Source: Thermoguttaceae bacterium (GTDB taxonomy: Bacteria > Planctomycetota > Planctomycetia > Pirellulales > Thermoguttaceae). Taken from it: DNA of 49,980 bases. Within the stretch, counting starts at the first letter, position 1; the number at the start of each line of letters is the position of its first letter. The translations under genes were made by a program, and so were the position numbers. Below, one piece after another: positions 17,219 through 24,870 of this stretch. Location: contig JAFQUP010000105.1 of the NCBI GenBank assembly GCA_017408405.1, positions 1 to 49,980 of the forward strand, read 5' to 3'. A model generated the notes under the pieces. It saw only the letters and a program-made list of their open reading frames with translations, was not told the DNA's origin and searched no databases.

Positions 17219-17706
17219 CGCGATTTATCCTGTCGTTTTCCTTGTGTTTGAATCGTTAATTTGATCCGAAATATTAATAATATTTGTTATCGCGGTTTCA
17301 TCTCAAAATTTTTTCGAAACCTTTTCAGAAAATCCACCCGAATCTTTACTGCCGAAAAAACGGTCCTTCCCGAAAAGATCTCAAAGACCTTTTATAAACC
17401 GCTTTTCTGGGAATTGAGTTTGGGATGTTTCCTTATTCTGAGTAAACCCCGTTGGTTATCCAAGGCGAAATTTACGAGATATTGCTCTACCGTCGGTCCC
17501 GAGAACCTTGAACGATCCCCTCGTGACGATGTGTCTGCGTAAATTCCCAAAATATTATTTAACTATACCGAACTCTGCGATTTGGTCAAGTGGAATCCTG
17601 CCAAAATATTTGAATTTTAACAAAAAAATAGCAAAAAACTGAAAGAATATGAAAATAATCATGAAATTCCTTCAATTATTTAATGGTATTTCTACCATTC
17701 TCAATG
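17219..17706. other. secA upstream region
   Basis: Nearly 500 bases with no supported gene. It should hold the secA promoter (minus strand). A perfect dyad AATGGTA-TTTC-TACCATT lies at 17682-17699, close to the rplI terminator; it could be an operator or an RNA hairpin. The plus-strand frame at 17261-17542 has no ribosome-binding site or recognisable motif and is not called. Confidence 0.5.
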
Positions 17707-17752
17707 CAAAAAAAAAGTCAAAAGAGGATGTTTTCATCAACTTTTGACTTTT
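17707..17752 (-). terminator. Terminator at the end of the ribosomal-protein operon
   Basis: Perfect 12-bp arms AAAAGTCAAAAG (17713-17724) and CTTTTGACTTTT (17741-17752), then a run of T on the minus strand. It lies after rplI. Confidence 0.88.
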
Positions 17753-17795
17753 AGCGCGCCAAGAAAACATGACGCGCTTCATTTAGTAGTAGTTC

Positions 17796-18332
17796 TCATT
17801 TCACGCTGACAGTCGGAACGACCCAAACGCTCAATTCGGTTTCATATTCAGCAGAAAGATGAATCTTTACTTTGTAAAGACCAAGTTCCTGAAGTGTGCT
17901 GGAAAGACGAATCTGGTCTTCCGCAAGCGTAATATTCTGCTCTTTCAGAGCGGCAACGATTTCGGGAGCACCGACGGAACCATAGAGACGACCTTCGTCA
18001 TTGGCATTTGCCGGAATGGAAACACTCACATTCTGGAGCGTATCGTAAAGAGCTTTGCACTCCGCGTTCTTCTGCTTGTAAATTTCAGCGAGAAGAGCCT
18101 TGTGCTTTTCGACCATGCGTTTGTGATGGTCAGTCGCGATAGTGGCCAGGCCCTGCGGAATGAGATAGTTATTCGCGTAACCCGGTTTCACTTCGACGAC
18201 ATCGCCCTGTTTTCCAAGGTTATCGACGGACTGGATCAGGAGAAGCTGAATGCCGCCGTTTTCGCCTTTGGGAAGGCGCTTCATTTTGAAGGAATTTCTC
18301 TTGATTTTCTTCTGTTTTTTTGTGTTGGGCAT
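17796..18332 (-). CDS. rplI: 50S ribosomal protein bL9
   Basis: A 178-aa bL9; the usual length is about 150. The N-domain core VDNLGKQGDVVEVKPGYANNYLIPQGLA is clear from residue 36 (read in two parts, VDNLGKQGDVVEVK and GYANNYLIPQGLA), followed by the long connecting helix (about 65-95) and the C-terminal domain. The ORF begins with a lysine-rich extension of about 27 residues (MPNTKKQKKIKRNSFKMKRL) that replaces the normal M-x-VILL start. The AAAGGA ribosome-binding site, 6 bases before this ATG, supports the longer form. bL9 bridges from the L1 stalk base to neighbouring ribosomes. It is the last gene of the rplY-pth-rpsF-ssb-rplI block. Confidence 0.96.
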   Translation of the reverse strand: MPNTKKQKKIKRNSFKMKRLPKGENGGIQLLLIQSVDNLGKQGDVVEVKPGYANNYLIPQGLATIATDHHKRMVEKHKALLAEIYKQKNAECKALYDTLQNVSVSIPANANDEGRLYGSVGAPEIVAALKEQNITLAEDQIRLSSTLQELGLYKVKIHLSAEYETELSVWVVPTVSVK

Positions 18333-18813
18333 GATTGATCCTTTCTATTTTCAAATCATTGGGCTTATGTTCCCGTTAGAAAACCGAAGTGAATACTGCG
18401 TATGGTTTTCAGCCTGAAAAACAGGCGGAATGCCGAAAGACACTCAAGACTCACCGCGTTCAACCTCTGTCCGGTATTGGCGCGAATGAAAAAGACTATC
18501 CTGAAAAACGAAATGACACGCATCAGGAAAACAGACTCTTCCAATCGGCCCGCCTTGGGGAAAAGCCAATGAATATATTCGCCAACAGGTGAATGAAACG
18601 TGCACGCCGCGAAAGGAGGTAATACTCAAATTTCAGCAGCGAGGTGTCCTTGCTCGCGCAAGTTAGATGGAAAAAATCCACCAGCTTTTTTGTCAACGTC
18701 TTCAAGTCCGAAAGGACTTTCTGTGCCGCTGTCTTAAAGCAAAATTGGATAAACCGTCACTTTAGAATCCGAAGATTCCAAAACAGTTCAGCGGGAAAGT
18801 AAAAATGCCAAAC
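18333..18813. other. 480-base gap between ssb and rplI, where rpsR is usually found
   Basis: No bS18 (rpsR) coding sequence could be read in any frame on either strand, intact or broken. The region does hold several short perfect dyads: GCCTG-AAAAA-CAGGC (about 18413-18427), CTTGC-TCGC-GCAAG (about 18648-18661) and AAGTCC-GAAA-GGACTT (about 18705-18720), the last with a GNRA loop on the plus strand. The plus strand also carries AAAGGAGGT (18613-18621) with no start codon after it. It may be an untranslated structured segment of the operon or an antisense RNA; neither is proven. Confidence 0.45.
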
Positions 18814-19293
18814 TCAGAACGGAATATCGTCCATGGTTCCTGGTCCCGGATCTCCCTGTGGAGTTGATCTCTGCGGGGGCATCTGGGAATATGAAGAATC
18901 ATAGCTTCCGTACGCTTCAGACTCATTTCTGGTAGAGCGCGGGGGCTGTCCGCCATTTCCGGCAGAACGAGTACCAAGCATCTGCATTCTTTCGCCAACC
19001 ACACGGAGCTTTGAGCGCTTCGCGCCATCCTGCTCCCACTGGTCCATCTTCAAACGGCCTTCAACCAGAACTGGTGAGCCTTTTGAAAGATACTGACTGC
19101 AGACCTCTGCCTGTTTAGCCCAAAACGTAACGTCGATGAAAGTCGCTTCCTCAATCCATTCTCCATCCGGAGTTTTACGGCGGTCATTGACAGCCAGACC
19201 AAGTTCGCAAACGGGCATCCCTGACGGCGTATAGCGCAAATCGGGATCTCGAGTTAAATTACCAACGAGAATAACGCGGTTGAAACTGGCCAT
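18814..19293 (-). CDS. ssb: Single-stranded DNA-binding protein
   Basis: 159 aa. The N-terminal OB fold (1-110) reads [37 protein letters not shown] and [16 protein letters not shown] Gly/Pro/Ser/Gln-rich disordered linker (about 115-150) follows, then the acidic tip DDIPF that recruits repair and replication enzymes. It binds ssDNA as a tetramer in replication, recombination and repair. An AGGAG site lies 7 bases before the ATG. It follows rpsF by 40 bases, in the common rpsF-ssb order. Length is typical. Confidence 0.97.
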   Translation of the reverse strand: MASFNRVILVGNLTRDPDLRYTPSGMPVCELGLAVNDRRKTPDGEWIEEATFIDVTFWAKQAEVCSQYLSKGSPVLVEGRLKMDQWEQDGAKRSKLRVVGERMQMLGTRSAGNGGQPPRSTRNESEAYGSYDSSYSQMPPQRSTPQGDPGPGTMDDIPF

Positions 19294-19333
19294 TTTAAAA
19301 TCTCCTGATCAAAAAGTTTGGATCAATGGAAAA

Positions 19334-19750
19334 TTATTCTTCATCGTCTTCGTAATCTTCTTCCGTACCTTCTTCGTCTTCTTCAAGATCGGGAAGCTGA
19401 CGGTCTGCCATCGCGGCCGGACCGGCTTCCGCGTGCTTGACGAGTTCGTCCACGATACGCGGATCAATTTTGATGAAGAGGTTGCGGATATTCGCGTCGT
19501 ACAGATCAAACTGACGATTCAGTTCGGCAAGCTGGAGGCTGTCGAGACGGAAGTACATCAGCCAATAGAGACCTTTGCGCTGACCTTTGATTGGATAAGC
19601 CAGGCGGCGTTCTTCCCACTGACGGCTAACGAGAATTTCTCCTCCGGCGTCGGTGACCAGTTTATTGACCTGAGCGGCGACACCTTCCGGATCACGGGCG
19701 TAACGTCCGGAGTCCAGAATAAACATTCCTTCGTAAACGTTGAGAGCCAA
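19334..19750 (-). CDS. rpsF: 30S ribosomal protein bS6
   Basis: 138 aa from a TTG start. AGGAG lies 7 bases upstream of this TTG, and the protein then begins (M)ALNVYEGMFILDSGRYARD, the normal bS6 N-terminus; the longer frame to 19867 has no such support. The ferredoxin-like fold shows GGEILVSRQWEERRLAYPIKG and YWLMYFRLD. The C-terminus ends in an acidic tail (EEDEEGTEEDYEDDEE), more extensive than average. bS6 binds the central 16S domain together with bS18. bS18 is not encoded beside it here, which is unusual. Confidence 0.95.
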   Translation of the reverse strand: MALNVYEGMFILDSGRYARDPEGVAAQVNKLVTDAGGEILVSRQWEERRLAYPIKGQRKGLYWLMYFRLDSLQLAELNRQFDLYDANIRNLFIKIDPRIVDELVKHAEAGPAAMADRQLPDLEEDEEGTEEDYEDDEE

Positions 19751-19883
19751 AGTTCTACTCCTGAATAAATGAAAAAAACTACTAACTACTAAATGAATCA
19801 ATCGGGCAAAAGCCTGATCGTTTTCAATTTTTTTACGCGCCGAACGACTGAAACACTCAGTCAGCAATGGGCAAAATACGGCT

Positions 19884-20708
19884 TTAATTCACATTAAACC
19901 GCGTCATGCACCGTTCGACGCCATCGCGCACCCAGGATTCCACGGCATCTGCCGCGCGCTGAACCGCGACGTCAATTAACTCCCGATCTCCTTTGCTGAA
20001 CTTCGCGAGAACATAGTCCGCCATGTCCCAGCTGGCAGGCTTTTCGCCAACGCCTACTCGGAGCCGAGTAACATTTTCTGTGCCTAAAGCACGAATGCAG
20101 TCCGCTAAACCCTTTTGGCCGCCGGCTGAACCCTGCGTTCGAATGCGAAGGTTGCCAACGGGAAGATGAACATCATCACAGATGATGAGGACATCTTTCA
20201 CATTTATCTTAAAAAAGTCCATCACAGGGCGAACACACTGTCCGCTGAGATTCATGTACGTGACTGGACTAAGAAAAACGACCTTCTCTCCGCCAATCAT
20301 TCCTTCCATGATCTCACCCTGAAACTTACTCTTGACTCGACCGGAACCGTATCGTTTGGCCAGTTCAGCCAGAACTTCGTATCCCATATTGTGCCGGGTG
20401 CCGACGTATTTGGCTCCTGGGTTTCCAAGTCCGACGATCAATTTCATACGGGAACCCTGTTCTTTTATTGAGGCAAGGAGTTCAGCAGTGTCTTTACGTG
20501 AAGACAAAATCCGATCCAATGCTTCCGCGTTCGGACGGGATTCTTTGAATTCACTATCAAAAAATTTATCGGCAGGATGAGGATTCTCTTTCGAGTCTTC
20601 CTGCCAGACATCCGATTCTGCCGAAAAAATCTGATCTACCGTTCGTTCATGAAGCGTTGGCGCGGACGTTCCAAAAAACAATTTTTTCAGGAATGTGCCA
20701 ATGCTCAT
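19884..20708 (-). CDS. pth: Peptidyl-tRNA hydrolase with an N-terminal extension
   Basis: 274 aa. The enzyme domain begins at residue 87 (MKLIVGLGNPGAKYVGTRHN) and carries the catalytic His of RHNMG, CDDVHLPVG with its Asp, and GSAGGQKGLAD. In the last, E. coli has GGHNGL, so the conserved Asn is Lys. It frees tRNA from drop-off peptidyl-tRNA. The first 86 residues are an added charged segment (MSIGTFLKKLFFG...). An AAGGA site 9 bases before the first ATG supports the long form; the internal ATG at 20450 has only a weak site. It follows rplY, the usual rplY-pth order. An alternative is a short unknown gene fused in frame. Confidence 0.9.
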   Translation of the reverse strand: MSIGTFLKKLFFGTSAPTLHERTVDQIFSAESDVWQEDSKENPHPADKFFDSEFKESRPNAEALDRILSSRKDTAELLASIKEQGSRMKLIVGLGNPGAKYVGTRHNMGYEVLAELAKRYGSGRVKSKFQGEIMEGMIGGEKVVFLSPVTYMNLSGQCVRPVMDFFKINVKDVLIICDDVHLPVGNLRIRTQGSAGGQKGLADCIRALGTENVTRLRVGVGEKPASWDMADYVLAKFSKGDRELIDVAVQRAADAVESWVRDGVERCMTRFNVN

Positions 20709-20845
20709 TGAAATGATCCTTTTTTCCGCGAGGGATTTATTTAATGAATCAGTTGCGAAATAAACGACATTACGCTCGTGGATCAGACTCCGTGATGAAT
20801 GAAAAAACTCACCGGCAAGTCACGGAGTCAAACGGCATAACGAAA

Positions 20846-21472
20846 TCAGACTTCTTCGTCGGCCTTTTTACGGGCAATGACTTCCGGTTCGGCACCGTCA
20901 ACGACGGCAGAGGTCATGTCAACTTCTTCCTGTTTCGTGACGCAAACGACCATGACCGTATCCGCGGCCAAATCCGTGGTGACACCTTCCGGAAGTTTGA
21001 GGTCGGCAGCGGTAATCTGCTGTCCAAGACCAAGGTTCGTGACGCTGATAACGATATTCTCAGGCATATTGAAAGCACTGCATTCAACTTCAACTTCGTG
21101 AATGAGAGTTTCGATCACTCCGCCTTCACGCAGACCGGCGGCATCTCCCTTGAGAACGACGGGAACGGTGGCTTTTACGGTTTCATTCGCGTTAATACGG
21201 GTGAAATCAACGTGAAGAATTTCATTGCCCCAGACATTCCACTGGACTTCTTTAATGAGAGCTTCGTCGGAAGAGGCACCGGTGAGCTTGACAATCTGAT
21301 GACCGCGGCGAAGGATCATTTTCATGGCGGCTTCATCAATCATAAGATTAACCGTTTCCTGTTTGTGACCGTAAAGGTTGGCAGGAACCATTCCCGTAGC
21401 GCGCAGACGGCGAACACGGCGTTTGCCAAACGTATCACGAACTTTAACTTCCAAAACTTCCAATTGCGCCAT
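20846..21472 (-). CDS. rplY: 50S ribosomal protein bL25 (CTC/TL5 type)
   Basis: 208 aa, the two-domain CTC form. The N-terminal 5S rRNA-binding domain (1-95) includes GKRRVRRLRATGMVPANLYG and WNVWGNEILHVDFTRI. The C-terminal beta domain has TVPVVLKGDAAGLREGG. It binds 5S rRNA in the central protuberance. GAGGT lies 5 bases before the ATG. First gene of the minus-strand block with pth, rpsF, ssb and rplI, with a promoter candidate upstream. Confidence 0.96.
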   Translation of the reverse strand: MAQLEVLEVKVRDTFGKRRVRRLRATGMVPANLYGHKQETVNLMIDEAAMKMILRRGHQIVKLTGASSDEALIKEVQWNVWGNEILHVDFTRINANETVKATVPVVLKGDAAGLREGGVIETLIHEVEVECSAFNMPENIVISVTNLGLGQQITAADLKLPEGVTTDLAADTVMVVCVTKQEEVDMTSAVVDGAEPEVIARKKADEEV

Positions 21473-21624
21473 AACGACCTCGACTTTAAAATAAGGTTAA
21501 ATTTTGCGATTTCGAAATTTTTCCGTATCACTACAGTAAAATTTCACGTACTTGCTTAAATTGTTCAGGATATTTTAGATGTTCCCGCATCTCCGATAGG
21601 TGAATATACACTATGGAATTGGAT

Positions 21625-21652
21625 ATTATGCAGGATTTTTCAAAAAAATCAA
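21625..21652 (-). promoter_or_regulatory. Candidate promoter of the rplY operon
   Basis: Minus strand: TTGATT (21652-21647), 16-base spacer, CATAAT (21630-21625), about 150 bases before the rplY ATG. Confidence 0.45.
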
Positions 21653-21900
21653 GCCCCCCCTGTCCCAAAAATATTCTTTTTCTTGTTTTTGCCGGCGAAA
21701 AATTCCTCAGTATCCAAAATGAAGGCATAATTGCCATCGAAATTCGTGCTAAAATGTGAGTAAAGGTCTCATTTTGGATTACGCGTAAAAGTGCGGGAAG
21801 TCTTACGGGACTTGCTTCTTAAGGCTTGAATTTTTCTGGTTTGCCTATCTTGCGAAATTAATTAAGTTTCCGCAATGAAGAAGTTTTTTCTTGTTAATTT

Positions 21901-21929
21901 TTGTCATTTTGTCAATGACACGCTATTTG
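21901..21929 (+). promoter_or_regulatory. Candidate groESL promoter overlapping an inverted repeat
   Basis: TTGTCA at 21901-21906, 17-base spacer, TATTTG at 21924-21929. The spacer holds a perfect dyad TGTCATT-TTGTC-AATGACA (21902-21920). No CIRCE element (TTAGCACTC-N9-GAGTGCTAA) is present, so HrcA control is not supported. The dyad is the obvious candidate operator. Confidence 0.45.
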
Positions 21930-22013
21930 CTTTTCTTGTCAGCAGCGATAAAATTGCCAATATCATGACAAAATTTGACATTCAATCATATTCATTCAGT
22001 GGAGGTCCAATCA

Positions 22014-22343
22014 ATGGCCAAAAAAAAATGTGCATGTGCCTGTGAAAAGAAAGAACTGCAGATTCAGCCTCTTGGCGATCGCATAGTGGTTGAACGAGAT
22101 GAGGCTGTTAGCGTCTCGACGGGCGGCATTTACCTTCCGGAAACGGCCAAGAACAAGCCGTCTCGCGGTATTGTCGTTTGCGTTGGTAACGGCAAGCTCC
22201 TCAAGGATGGTTCCCGCTCGGAACTTCAGGTTAAAACAGGCGATCACGTTCTGTTTCTTTCATATGCCGGCGAGGAATTCAAGCTCGACGGTAAAGAATA
22301 CCTCCTCCTTCGTGAGGAAGATGTTCTTGCCATCATTGGCTGA
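22014..22343 (+). CDS. groS: Co-chaperonin GroES with a Cys-rich N-terminus
   Basis: 109 aa from the ATG at 22014, chosen because GGAGG lies 8 bases upstream and the frame then gives MAKKKCACACEKKELQIQPL. The core is standard GroES: PLGDRIVVERDEA, the mobile loop STGGIYLPETAKNKPSRG, and GDHVLFLSYAGEEFKLDGKEYLLLREEDVLAI. The heptamer caps GroEL. The added MAKKKCACACEKK leader, with a C-x-C-x-C motif, is unusual and could bind metal or be redox-active (inference). It is followed by groL after 218 bases with no terminator seen. Confidence 0.96.
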   Translation: MAKKKCACACEKKELQIQPLGDRIVVERDEAVSVSTGGIYLPETAKNKPSRGIVVCVGNGKLLKDGSRSELQVKTGDHVLFLSYAGEEFKLDGKEYLLLREEDVLAIIG

Positions 22344-22561
22344 TTAAACCTGGACAGTGCGGATGAAAGTCGTTCGTGCGGGCGTGCTTGGTGACGGACA
22401 AAATGGTCTTGGCTTTTGCATTGACGTGAAGCGCGAGATTAAAAAGCGGTTTAGCCGGGCGGTTTCCGTTTTTCCGTATTTCAGGTTTTTGCTTTCCGGC
22501 ATTTTGCTGAACCTCAAATAAAATATAGACCTCAAGACAATTCAATTAAGGAGATTTTAAT

Positions 22562-24184
22562 ATGGCGAAAATGATTGCTTTTGATCAGGAAGCCCGTGAT
22601 GCTATGCGCCGCGGCGTATCCAAACTGGCTCAGGCGGTGAAAGTGACTTTGGGTCCGCGCGGCCGTAATGTCATCATTCAGAAAAGTTTCGGCAGCCCGC
22701 TCGTGACGAAAGACGGCGTGACGGTCGCGAAAGAAGTCGATCTTGAAGACGTCTACGAAAATATGGGAGCCAAGATGGTTCGTGAAGTTGCCAGCAAGAC
22801 GAACGACATTGCCGGTGACGGAACCACCACAGCCACCCTGATGGCCGAAGCGATTTTCAATGAAGGTCTCCGCGCGGTTGTTTCCGGAGTGAATCCTCTT
22901 CAGATGAAACGCGGTATTGACAAAGCTGTTGCTGACGTAACTGAAAAACTCCATAAGCTTTCCATTCCGATTCAGACGGAAAAAGAAATGGCTCAGGTTG
23001 GTACTATTGCCGCGAACAATGACCACGAGATTGGTGAATTTCTCGCGCAGGCCATGGCTAAAGTTGGTAAAGACGGGGTGATTACTGTTGATGAAAGTAA
23101 ATCTCTCGCGATGGAAGTTGAGTACGTTGAAGGTATGCAGTTTGACCGCGGTTACCTTTCTCCGTATTTTGTTACGGATCCGAATACGATGCAGTGCGTA
23201 ATGGAAGATCCGTACATTCTGGTTTTCGAGAAGAAAATCAGTAATATCAAAGATCTGCTTCCGGTTCTGGAAGCTGTTGTCCAGACGAATAAACCGCTTC
23301 TGATTATTGCGGAAGATATTGACGGCGAAGCCCTGACGACGTTGGTGATCAACCGTCTTCGCGGTTCTCTCCAGATTTGCGCGGTTAAGGCTCCGGGTTA
23401 CGGCGACCGCCGCAAGGCCATGCTTGAGGACATCGCGATTCTCACCGGCGCGACCGCTATTTTCGAGAACATCGGTAAAAAACTTGAGAATGTCACGCTT
23501 GAAGACCTTGGTTCCGCCAAGAAAATTATCATTGACAAAGATAACACGACGGTTATCGACGGAGCTGGCGACAAAGACGAAATCAAATCCCGTATTGCCC
23601 AGCTTCGCCGTGAAATCGGCAACGCGACCAGTGATTACGACCGCGAAAAACTTGAGGAACGTCTCGCGAAGCTCTCTGGCGGCGTTGCGAAGGTTCTCGT
23701 TGGAGCCGCGACTGAGAGCGAAATGAAAGAAAAGAAAGCCCGTGTCGAAGACGCGCTTCACGCGACTCGCGCGGCGGTAGAGGAAGGAATTCTGCCGGGC
23801 GGCGGCGTTGCGCTTCTTCGTGCCAGTGCGCAGGTTAAAGCTGGTGATCTCACGCAGGATGAGAAAATCGGATACGATATTATCCTCCGCGCCTGCCGTG
23901 CTCCGCTTTCACAGATTGCGGCAAACGCTGGTAAAGACGGCGGTATCATCTGCGAAAAAGTAGCTGATGGAAAAGGGAATTTTGGGTATAACGCGGCGAC
24001 GGATACGTTTGAGGATCTTGTCAAAGCAGGCGTCATTGACCCCACCAAGGTCACGCGCACCGCTCTTCAGAATGCGGCCAGTGTCGCGTCACTGCTTCTG
24101 ACCTCTGAGGCATTGATTGCGGAAAAACCGAAGGCGGATGCTCCCGCGGCTCCGGCTGGCGGCGACATGGGCGGAATGTACTAA
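22562..24184 (+). CDS. groL: Chaperonin GroEL
   Basis: 540 aa, normal length. It contains the ATP site [14 protein letters not shown] (about 85-98), [17 protein letters not shown] near the N-terminus, and the GGGVALLRA segment. It ends in the Gly/Met-rich tail GGDMGGMY. The 14-mer folding chamber works with GroES from the upstream gene. A GGAG site lies about 7 bases before the ATG. A long perfect hairpin (24231-24284) follows. A large open frame on the opposite strand is a codon-phase artefact of this GC3-biased gene. Confidence 0.99.
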   Translation: MAKMIAFDQEARDAMRRGVSKLAQAVKVTLGPRGRNVIIQKSFGSPLVTKDGVTVAKEVDLEDVYENMGAKMVREVASKTNDIAGDGTTTATLMAEAIFNEGLRAVVSGVNPLQMKRGIDKAVADVTEKLHKLSIPIQTEKEMAQVGTIAANNDHEIGEFLAQAMAKVGKDGVITVDESKSLAMEVEYVEGMQFDRGYLSPYFVTDPNTMQCVMEDPYILVFEKKISNIKDLLPVLEAVVQTNKPLLIIAEDIDGEALTTLVINRLRGSLQICAVKAPGYGDRRKAMLEDIAILTGATAIFENIGKKLENVTLEDLGSAKKIIIDKDNTTVIDGAGDKDEIKSRIAQLRREIGNATSDYDREKLEERLAKLSGGVAKVLVGAATESEMKEKKARVEDALHATRAAVEEGILPGGGVALLRASAQVKAGDLTQDEKIGYDIILRACRAPLSQIAANAGKDGGIICEKVADGKGNFGYNAATDTFEDLVKAGVIDPTKVTRTALQNAASVASLLLTSEALIAEKPKADAPAAPAGGDMGGMY

Positions 24185-24230
24185 TTGGATTTCCCCGAGA
24201 TCATTTAAAATGAGCCATTGCTCATGAATT

Positions 24231-24284
24231 ATTAAGAATGAACGGCAGATTCGGAAAAAGTTCTGTTCCCCGTTCATTCTTAAT
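24231..24284 (+). terminator. groL downstream hairpin
   Basis: Perfect 15-bp arms ATTAAGAATGAACGG (24231-24245) and CCGTTCATTCTTAAT (24270-24284), then TTGTTTT. A smaller dyad TGAGC-CATT-GCTCA lies just upstream (about 24211-24224). It probably terminates groESL. Confidence 0.75.
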
Positions 24285-24328
24285 TTGTTTTATGTTCATT
24301 TTAATCTTTAGCCAAAATTGACCCGAAA

Positions 24329-24751
24329 ATGACAGAAGAGAATACTCCCTGGTACGCGAACGGACTTCAATTTGAGTGTCAGGAATGCGGCGGTTGCTGT
24401 TCTGGCGCTCCCGGCTACGTTTGGGTTTCAGATGATGAGATCCAGCAGCTTGCGGACCGTTTCGGAATTTTATTTGATGAATTTGAGGCAAAATTTGTTC
24501 GTGAGGTTGGAAATCGTAAAAGTTTGATTGAGTATCCGAATGGTGACTGCGTTTTCTTTGACCGTTTCCATTTAAATTGCAAAATTTATCGAGATCGGCC
24601 TGTTCAGTGCCGCACATGGCCATTCTGGAATTCCAATCTTGAATCTGAAGAAGAGTGGGATAAAATCGCACGTCACTGCCGCGGTTGCGGTCAAGGTGAA
24701 CTTTTTTCTCTCGATGAGATCGAAGAACGCCGAACGGAAAGACTTCTTTAG
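24329..24751 (+). CDS. YkgJ-like CxxCxxCC cysteine-cluster protein
   Basis: A 140-aa small protein of the YkgJ/UPF0153 (zinc- or iron-chelating) family. Cysteine motif ECQECGGCCSG (16-26) is followed by C75 (NGDCVFF), C84 (LNCKIY), C93 (VQCRTWPFW) and CRGCGQG near the end, the standard spacing of the family. The family is thought to bind a metal or Fe-S cluster; the function is not established. No clear ribosome-binding site precedes the ATG. It stands between groL and argS and shares a bidirectional terminator with argS. Confidence 0.88.
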   Translation: MTEENTPWYANGLQFECQECGGCCSGAPGYVWVSDDEIQQLADRFGILFDEFEAKFVREVGNRKSLIEYPNGDCVFFDRFHLNCKIYRDRPVQCRTWPFWNSNLESEEEWDKIARHCRGCGQGELFSLDEIEERRTERLL

Positions 24752-24812
24752 GAAAAATTTCAGCAAGCTGTCAGCATTAAATAAAAATTAATTTTATTTT
24801 CAGATAAAAGTG

Positions 24813-24850
24813 AAAAAGCCGGACGCTCCCAAAGAACGTTCGGCTTTTTT
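24813..24850. terminator. Bidirectional terminator between the YkgJ-like gene and argS
   Basis: Arms AAAAAGCCGGACG (24813-24825) and CGTTCGGCTTTTTT (24837-24850) give a stem with T runs on both strands, between two convergent genes. Confidence 0.9.
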
Positions 24851-24870
24851 GAGGGGTAAAAACGTTTCAA

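Noticed and set aside
21560..22013. CIRCE (HrcA) operator before groES
   Set aside because: No TTAGCACTC-N9-GAGTGCTAA or close variant is present; GTGCTAA near 21750 lacks the other arm.
22532..23761. 409-codon open frame on the minus strand opposite groL
   Set aside because: It lies entirely over the GroEL gene, its translation is Phe/Arg/Asn-rich with no known motif, and it follows the codon phase of the real gene.
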